64,000 nucleotides of DNA from assembly GCF_019279795.1 (NCBI RefSeq), contig NC_056737.1, positions 1,192,973,515-1,193,037,514 on the forward strand, given 5' to 3'. The notes under the pieces are model-generated. The model was given only the letters and a program-made list of their open reading frames with translations, was not told the origin of the DNA and ran no database searches. The DNA comes from Protopterus annectens (lineage: Eukaryota > Chordata > Ceratodontiformes > Protopteridae). Each line of letters begins with the position of its first letter. Positions within the stretch are counted from its first letter, which is position 1. Below, one piece after another: positions 56,914-64,000 of this stretch. The position numbers and the translations under genes are program-made.

Positions 56914-57380
56914 ATGGAAATGCACTTTCTAATGGTCTCTGTAGCCAGCTTGGTTGAAATGGGCATACTGACACAACATAGCAATTGTCTGATGTTAACT
57001 GACAACCACCTACTACTTAAACAAGCTAACAGAGTGCATGAGAGATGTAGTTATACAATGTTAGCAGAGGGAAAATTCTCATGTAAAGCAACCACAAATA
57101 GAAAACAGGCTGTCAATGAGACGCACTATACCACACTATACCTATCACATGCAATACAGACCAAATGCTTGGCGCTATACGTAATGGAGCTCTTAAAAGT
57201 AAACTCTCTAAACCACAAAGTTCTCCTAAATCTAACCTAAGAAACAAATACTCTCAGCAACCTTGCAAACACTCAACTCAGGCAGCACCCACCATGAAAT
57301 ATGCATATAAGGCTTTCAGCACCTCATATCAAAAGCCCAAAAAGCAAACCTCCATAGAACTTCGTAGTGATAGATAAATG
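56914..57380 (+). pseudogene. CR1 ORF1 N-terminus (copy H)
   Basis: 108-codon frame. SVASLVEMGILTQHSNCLML and then CSYT correspond to SSPAQLVNLGILRQCFNCLM in copy E; the first cysteine of the CXXC pair is replaced by S. It then shifts frame at about 57,165. Confidence 0.75.
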
Positions 57381-57404
57381 CATGATGAGACACTCACATA
57401 CTCC

Positions 57405-57915
57405 TCAGCAGGCTGTGTAAGAACATTGTCATGGTTCGTTGTAGCCCTCAGCAGGCTGTGTAAGGACATTGTCATGGTTCGTTGTAGCCCTCAGCAGGCT
57501 GTGTAAGGACATTGTCATGGTTCGTTGTAGCCCTCAACAGGCTGTGTAAGGACATTGTCATGGTTCATAGTAGCCCTCAGCAGGCTGTGTAAGGACATTG
57601 TCATGGTTCGTTGTAGCCCTCAGCAGGCTGTGTAAGGACATTGTCATGGTTCGTTGTAGCCCTCAGCAGGCTGTGTAAGGACATTGTCATGGTTCGTTGT
57701 AGCCCTCAGCAGGCTGTGTAAGGACATTGTCATAGTTCGTTGTAGCCCTCAGCAGGCTGTGTAAGGACATTGTCATGGTTCGTTGTAGCCCTCAGCAGGC
57801 TGTGTAAGGACATTGTCATGGTTCATTGTAGCCCTCAGCAGGCTGTATAAGGACATTGTCATGGTTCGTTGTAGCCCTCAGCAGGCTGTGTAAGGACATT
57901 GTCCCGGTTCGTTAT
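57405..57915 (+). repeat. 43 bp minisatellite in CR1 ORF1, about 12 copies
   Basis: Unit CAGCAGGCTGTGTAAGGACA then TTGTCATGGTTCGTTGTAGC. Near-identical copies. It lies exactly between CR1 ORF1 text RHSHTPQ (before; family RHTDVPL) and GARICHIM (after; family GARIRHIT). The unit itself reads like the 14-codon stretch between them, so it is an expansion of CR1 sequence. Confidence 0.9.
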
Positions 57916-58104
57916 AGATGGGGTGCCAGGATTTGTCACATCATGCATGTACTCAAGTCTTTCCACCAATGGTACAAATAGGAGAAAATGACTTGACACA
58001 TACCTTCCTGGACTACCGCAATGCAAACAAAAGATTTTTGGGCATAACAATTTCCTTAGCTTCTGGTGTCCTTCAAGTGGATCCAATATCTATATAAATG
58101 GATA

Positions 58105-58608
58105 TGTATCACTTCACCTAAAACTCATTTCACCTAAACTCAATTCACCTAAACCAAGTCACCTAAAGCTATTTCACCTAAAACTCATTTCACTGACAAG
58201 TAGTACAATAAGGCAAATCAGAGGTATATGTCCTTTTCCCCACTGTAGTGCGATCCTAGTGTTAGTATATATAGTTGGAGGTGCAGCCCCCCATTAGGGG
58301 TGTGGTGTGCAGCCCCCCCATTGGGGGTGTGGGGGTGTAGCCCCCCTTATTTTGGTTTTATGTTGTCTGGTTTTGTTTTACATTATTTGGTAAAAGCCAA
58401 CTAGGTGGGGGGATATACCCCCACATCCCCCCCTTACTATATATACTAACACCAGGATCGTACTGCAGTGGAGAAAAGGATATATACCTTTGATTTGCCT
58501 TATTATACTACTTGTCAGTGAAATGAGTTTTAGGTGAAATGAAGTTTAGGTGAGATATGGTCTTTGTGAAATGAGTTTAGGTGAAATGAGATTTAGGTGA
58601 AGTGATAC
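58105..58608. mobile_element. MITE M4, foldback with TTCACCTAAA-repeat ends and shared core
   Basis: Ends are runs of TTCACCTAAAACTCAT (left) mirrored as ATGAGTTTTAGGTGAA (right), continuing inward through TGACAAGTAGTA/TACTACTTGTCA, AATAAGGCAAATCA/TGATTTGCCTTATT and GTGCGATCCTAGTGTTAGTA/its complement. The two arms thus pair over about 200 bp. G/C-rich runs and GTGCGATCCTAGTGTTAGTA are the M4 form of the core. Confidence 0.8.
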
Positions 58609-58624
58609 GTACCTATATGTATAT

Positions 58625-59318
<694 letters not shown>

Positions 59319-59397
59319 ATATCTATCTATCTATCTATCTATAGATATATATATATATATAAAATCTATCTATAGCTATATATCTACATATATATAA
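59319..59397. repeat. (CTAT)n/(AT)n microsatellite
   Basis: ATCTATCTATCT followed by AT runs between M5 and resumed CR1. Confidence 0.85.
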
Positions 59398-59589
59398 CCT
59401 GCCTGGAAGGATATTATAGACTGTCCTAAATGGTTTACCAGGGATGGTCTACATCTATCTCTACAAGGCTTTTGTACATTGACTAAGGGCTTATCCACCC
59501 ACATAGTGCCTTTTTTAGGCAATATCAGTCTTCAAAAGCTTCTGAATTAACAAAACCAAATCCAAATAACATGAAGACATCACTGCTCA

Positions 59590-60060
59590 ATCTAATCTTG
59601 GAACTGCTCAATGTTGGGAGCCTGGACCTAAAGACTTAATTACCTGCAGGCATTGCTTATCCTGGAACTGCTCAATGTTGGGAGACTCAACCTAAAGACT
59701 TCATTACATGCAGGAATTGCTTATCCTGGAACTGCTCAGTGTTGGGAGACTCAACCTAAAGACTTCATTACCTGCAGACATTGCTTATCCTGGAACTGCT
59801 CAGTGTTGGGAGCCTCAATCTAAAGACTTCATTACCTGCAGGCATTGCTTATCCTGGAACTGCTCAGTATTAGGAGCTTCAATCTAAAGATTTCATTACT
59901 TGCATTGCTTACCCTGGAACTGCTCCAGTGTTTGGAGCCTCAGCCTAAAGACTTGATTACCTGCAGGCATTGCTTATCCTGGAACTGCTCAGTGTTGGGA
60001 GCCTCATCCTAAAGACTTCATTACCTACAGGCATTGCTTATCCTGGAATGCATCAATATA
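59590..60060 (+). repeat. 64 bp minisatellite from CR1 ORF2 start, about 7 copies
   Basis: Unit GGAACTGCTCAGTGTTGGGA then GCCTCAACCTAAAGACTTCA and TTACCTGCAGGCATTGCTTA. The first copies read LLNVGSLDLKT, the equivalent of LLNARSLNLKM at the start of CR1 ORF2, and the array is at that place in copy H. Confidence 0.88.
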
Positions 60061-60639
60061 TGCATCACCATGTCGACCTGGTTCTTGGAGCTTCAAGACC
60101 ACTGAGATCACTCCTTCAGTGCACAGGTTCAACACCTACCACACATTCAAGCCCACTGCACTAAATGAAGGCACTAAAGATGCACTGTTTCTATATTCAT
60201 AAAACAAAGTCTTACCTCCAGGCTCATTAGACAGGATGATGACCTAGAACTCCTTCACATCTAACTTTTCATTAACAAAACCTTTTATCACATCATAGCT
60301 AACTAACTATAGAACCCCCTCTTTGTTCCGTAACTCCTACCTGCCTAGTATGGACTCCCTAAGCCAGACATAATTTTCCTGGGGGACTTCAACTACACCT
60401 CCATCAACTCGGAGATGTATGCATCCTATAACATGTATGCCCAAAGATTTCTGGACTGCATCAGTACAAACTTTTCTAGAACAGTTAGTCAGCACCCCAA
60501 ACAAGGGATACAAAATTGTGGAATTTATTTTCACCAATATGGAACATCACTGTTTCTTACCAGTTGTAACTTCCTCCCTTGCCAGAACTGACCATAAATC
60601 AGCTCAGTTAACCATTAGAAACCTCTATAGGGATGAATA

Positions 60640-60785
60640 GGTATGACCAGCCTCTTTTGTAAGGCTATCGAGAGAATCACTGTGGAATTAATAAAGGACA
60701 TAGGTAACCTACAAACTCTAAATCCAAGCCAGGTCAATTTTGCAAGGGCAGATCCGGTCTGCGTAACCTGGCTGACTTCTTCAAG
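60640..60785 (+). pseudogene. CR1 RT fragment (copy H)
   Basis: TSLFCKAIERITVELIKDIG and NLQTLNPSQVNF correspond to TSLICKAMERIIMDLINKDI and NLQTLDPTHFGF. It is joined directly to endonuclease text (LARTDHKSAQLT), so about 500 bp of linker is deleted. It breaks off at LTSS (family LVDFF), where the next repeat begins, and resumes at about 61,446 (TVTETMDEGKSVYTTYVDTA). Confidence 0.75.
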
Positions 60786-61440
60786 AATTATGTATGTGTG
60801 TACGTATGTATGTATGTATGTATGTATGTATGTATGCATGTATGTATTTTACATTTGGTTACTGGGAAAGTCTGACTCCACAAATAACATTTACACAGAC
60901 AATTATAGTTTACAATTGAAGTTCATACAGTACATTTAAGATAAGTAGCATTATTTAACATATGATAAAAATTTATATAGTAGCATCAACAATTAGAACT
61001 CGTAGTTTCATCATGGAGTAGATTTTAAATTATTTCAGCTGCCATTGGGTACCGCAAAGGTAAGATGCAGATAGGTCTAATTATAAGAACTTTGAGGAGA
61101 AAATTGGGGGGGTGAAAGTATAATAGATGAGCACAGAGAAGGAGATAGAGTGTAGGAAGGGGGGGGGCTCTAGTATTAGCCTGGACTGTCACATTTGCAG
61201 AGCCATGAGTTCAACAAATGTGATTTTAAGGGCTTTTTAAATTCAAGTATGTAAGCTGTGGCTGTGATGGGGGGGGGGGTTGTTCCAGTTTTTGGCTATT
61301 GTGCTAGAGTAGAGGGATGAACCTGTTGGATTGTTATCTTTAGTTACTTTGAGGAGAACTTTGTTAGTGAAGCTTAGTTGTCTGGTACAAGAGTATGGAA
61401 GTATCAGGTCTCGTAGTGAAGGGGATTTGTCAGGATAATA
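60786..61440. repeat. (TGTA)n plus unclassified interspersed repeat
   Basis: A TGTA run (to about 60,846), then about 590 bp starting ACATTTGGTTACTGGGAAAG. It interrupts CR1 copy H. A related start occurs at 63,405 (ATTCGATTACTGGGGAATTC), so this is a dispersed family. No coding motif. Confidence 0.6.
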
Positions 61441-62665
61441 TAGAAGAAGGTTACTGAAACAATGGATGAGGGAAAATCAGTATACACCACATATGTAGAC
61501 ACTGCAAAGAGGTTTAGCACCATCCCACACTCAGGTATGATAAACTCTTCAAGCTAAATTTTAATCCCTACATAATTCAATGGATAACATACTGCCTCAC
61601 AAACAGAACACAGGAAATTAGAGTGGGTGGCTCTACTTCCTTGAAAAGACTTGTCACTAGTGGTGTACTACAGTGTTAAGTCCTTGGGCCGTTTATGCCT
61701 TGAAGGTCAAAGCTAATGGAATGGGTTTGTAGCTGACCAGGTTTTTAGATGACTGGAAATTTGGTACCATCATAAACAAATAGCTGGTATCAAAACTATG
61801 GGCTAAAAATTGTATAACAGTTTCCTGTAGCAAACATGACATCCCCTGTAGCAATTACATTGAAAGCACCCCCGAAAATTGATTCAATAGTCATGGGCCT
61901 GGAAACCTATGCAGGCAACAAACTGTCCTTTGACCACCATGTATCTGATATTATAAGAAAGTCATTCTCATTGCACAGCTTATTAATAAGGGTATGATGT
62001 CTAGGTCCAGGGATGTGATCATTCCACTGCATTCAGCATGTATTACAAAAGTCAGTGAGTATAATGCCCCCTTCAGTATTCACCTGTCCAAACACTTAAC
62101 ACAGCTTGAATAACCACATGATTTCTCACCAAGAAAAACAAGGGCAAATATTATAAAAACTCTACTGACCATCTCAAAGCCTTGTCCCTCTTGTCAGTAT
62201 TATAGAGGCCCCAGAGGAGCAATTTCTGCCTTATGTACAAAACCACAACAGACCCTATCCTTTCTAATCTACTGTACATCTGGAAGTCCAGTGGTGGAAT
62301 AAACACCCCACTCAAGAGATGTTAATCTCTTCTGCAACATCAACAGAACATTTTCAAGGGATAGAAATATAACACAGATAATTCCTTTTCTTTGGAGTTA
62401 TCTTTCTCTTCACATAAAGCAAAGTATCTCTTTTACTGTATTCATATGTAATCTGGATGAATGGATTGGAGACCACAGATTCACCCCTGGTTTAGTACCC
62501 TCATCCTTTATAGATAGGGGTAACATGTAAATGTTCTGCTCAGTTCCAGGTTATTTGTACTTAAATTACAGGGTCTAAAAACTTAATGGGAGTGCAGGGT
62601 TACGCTTCTGAGGATCCCCATGGACTAATAGCCCAGTACATTGTTATGAATCTATGAACGTTTTC

Positions 62666-63040
62666 TGCAGTCAGGGTGAACTTTTCTTCTGGAAAATTAT
62701 ACCTTCCAAATAGCACAATGCAAAACTACTTTTACATCAGGGTTTATCATGCAAAATGTTGTGAAGTCATGGAACAGACTGCTAATACAAGTAAGAAATT
62801 CATTAGACACATTCAAGACACCTTTAGATATTTGGTTTGGTTTGAATGTATATACTATGATCATGGAGTCTGTTTTTTGATGCTTTTAACCTTTATGCAG
62901 ATTAACAGAGTATTATACTATGGCAAATGCATTTTGTAAAGTTTCTTTTGTCTAAACTGCATTCATAGAGGTTGCTTTTGTGAAGCTGTCTTATATGCTA
63001 TGTGACAAGTTATATATTTTGTCATGGTTGCTTATAAAAA
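62666..63040. other. No gene recognised
   Basis: The first part may be a further CR1-like 3' fragment (KCCEVMEQTANTSKKFIR near 62,750), but this is weak. Confidence 0.35.
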
Positions 63041-63044
63041 AGAA

Positions 63045-63310
63045 TATGATCCTGATACTGTCCTGATTACAGAGGCAGCCTTTACTCATGATGACATCAT
63101 AAATGAGAATACTGTCCTGATTACAGAGGCAGCCTATGCTCATGATGACATCATAAATGAAAATACTGTCCTGATTACAGAGGCAGCCTATACTCATGAT
63201 GACATCATAAATGAGAATACTGTCCTGAATACAGAGGCACCCTATACTTATGATGACATCATAAATGAGAATACTGTCCTGATTACAGAGGCAGCCTAAA
63301 CTCATGATGA
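63045..63310. repeat. 54 bp minisatellite, about 5 copies
   Basis: Unit AATACTGTCCTGATTACAGA then GGCAGCCTATACTCATGATG and ACATCATAAATGAG. 54 is 18 codons, so both strands stay open (91 and 104 aa). Each unit has TGACATCA, close to a CRE half-palindrome. Confidence 0.92.
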
Positions 63311-63404
63311 TGTCATCCTGCTTAATACAGCGACCCAGATATTCACCATTTTAACCTTTTTAACACAGACTTAAAGCTTGAGAATTGTCAGAAACCCTAC
63401 CAAA

Positions 63405-63600
63405 TTTTATTTATTTTATGTATGACATTCGATTACTGGGGAATTCTAACTGGGTAGTAGCCCATTTTCAGTGAAGGCCCAGGAGAAAAGCTCCAAAGTA
63501 TTACAAAACATTTTAAAAATAATAATTTTACAGTCTTTAAATAAACAAAAAAAAAAAAACAAATACAGTTTAAATAATTATACGAAGTTAGACATAATAT
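63405..63600. repeat. Unclassified interspersed repeat, related to 60,850
   Basis: Begins TTTATTTTATGTATGACATT and CGATTACTGGGGAATTC; includes AGTGAAGGCCCAGGAGAAAA. Resembles the start of the repeat at 60.85 kb. Confidence 0.5.
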
Positions 63601-63626
63601 ACAAGGTTGGCATAATGGTAGGGGTG

Positions 63627-63763
63627 AGAGGGTGGCATAATAGTTGAGGTGTTTACCTTACAGACATAAGGTGCAGGGCTTGATTCTCACATGGGGTAAT
63701 TGACTAGGCTTAAAATGGTCTACACAGGCAGTCAGCTTAGTATCAGTCTTTGAACCTGTGAAG
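63627..63763 (+). mobile_element. tRNA-derived SINE with CR1-like tail
   Basis: GTGGCATAATAGTTGAGGTG has box A character, and GGGCTTGATTCTCACATGGG matches box B (GGTTCRANNCC) loosely, at tRNA-like spacing. The 3' part, GACTAGGCTTAAAATGGTCT...AGCTTAGTATCAGTCTTTGA ACCTGTGAA, follows the order of the CR1 tail in copy E (TAGGCTT...GCCTAGTATGAACCTATGAA). Confidence 0.65.
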
Positions 63764-64000
63764 AACAGATACAAGGTATATAGCAATGATTTAATAGTTA
63801 GACAAATTTTAATCAGTTTATAGAGAAATTAAATGTAAGTTAGTATAATACAAACAGGAATTGCAATAGGAAATGAGGAAAAAAGCAGGCTTATGGTATA
63901 TTTAGACAGATAGTCAGGGGAGAGAAACTGAAAGAAGAAAGGAATGAATTAAGAAGGGAGAGTAAGGGGATGTAAGGTATGAATACGTATGTTCATAATT
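63764..64000. other. No gene recognised
   Basis: Purine-rich, AT-rich end of the window. Confidence 0.4.

Noticed and set aside
57405-57915. CRISPR-like regular repeat
   Set aside because: Head-to-tail 43 bp units without unique spacers, inside a CR1 of a vertebrate genome.
58105-58608. TTCACCTAAA runs as telomere-like sequence
   Set aside because: Not TTAGGG-type, mirrored at both ends, and they are the terminal repeats of a foldback element.
63024-63305. 91 and 104 aa frames on both strands
   Set aside because: 54 bp period keeps both strands open; repeat artefact.
63627-63700. Functional tRNA gene
   Set aside because: Box B deviates and no cloverleaf pairing of the arms is apparent; SINE fits better.

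Overview
This window is about 64 kb of AT-rich vertebrate DNA in which I find no supportable host gene. It is a graveyard of transposable elements (TEs), satellites and minisatellites. The mix is CR1-type LINEs with an SGNH-esterase ORF1, RTE, L2 and L1/Tx1-type LINEs, DIRS and Gypsy remnants, Penelope-like elements (PLEs) with a GIY-YIG endonuclease, a gammaretrovirus-type provirus, tRNA-derived SINEs and foldback MITEs. PLE plus DIRS argues against a mammal or bird. An amphibian, lungfish, coelacanth or cartilaginous fish with a large genome fits; I cannot name the species.

Layout. 1-5.3 kb: satellite of about 320 bp units. 5.3-8.5 kb: DIRS element (minus). 8.5-8.9 kb: PLE-like piece. 9.9-13.5 kb: decayed L1/Tx1 LINE with a 163 bp array. 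14.5-16.4 kb: head-to-head inverted PLE 3' ends. 16.6-17.1 kb: 33 bp minisatellite. 17,201-26,326: full-length provirus with matching LTRs and the 5 bp duplication ACTAC. 26.3-33.5 kb: one RTE LINE split by a SINE, a CR1 (itself holding a second CR1 that holds a foldback element) and a MITE. 34.2-35.1 kb: CR1 fragment. 35,649-41,827: near-complete CR1 with tandem 5'-UTR monomers, inserted in an array derived from an L2-type LINE. 43.4 kb: hAT-like MITE. 44.4-47.0 kb: CR1. 48.2-49.1 kb: CR1 (minus) with an 80 bp array. 52.5-53.3 kb: two MITEs. 53.3-54.7 kb: CR1 (minus). 55.6-56.3 kb: Gypsy remnant (minus). 56.9-62.7 kb: one shattered CR1 carrying two minisatellites, two MITEs and another repeat. 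63-64 kb: 54 bp minisatellite and a tRNA-SINE with a CR1-like tail.

How the parts relate. CR1 is the dominant family (eight insertions, about a third of the window) and probably mobilises the SINE that shares its 3' tail. At least five minisatellites are tandem expansions of LINE coding segments. Five MITE-like foldbacks have different terminal inverted repeats yet share one G-rich internal core; this is the pattern I find most worth following. The provirus keeps the gamma-type plan (gag and pol in one frame around a UGA-CUA stop; Env with CWVC and CX6CC), but is dead: in-frame stops, frameshifts, YVDG in place of YVDD, and an 85 bp piece of integrase copied into RNase H.

All calls come from reading the sequence and the translations by eye. 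Family names rest on motif recognition, not on database searches, and most boundaries are good to about 10-50 bp.
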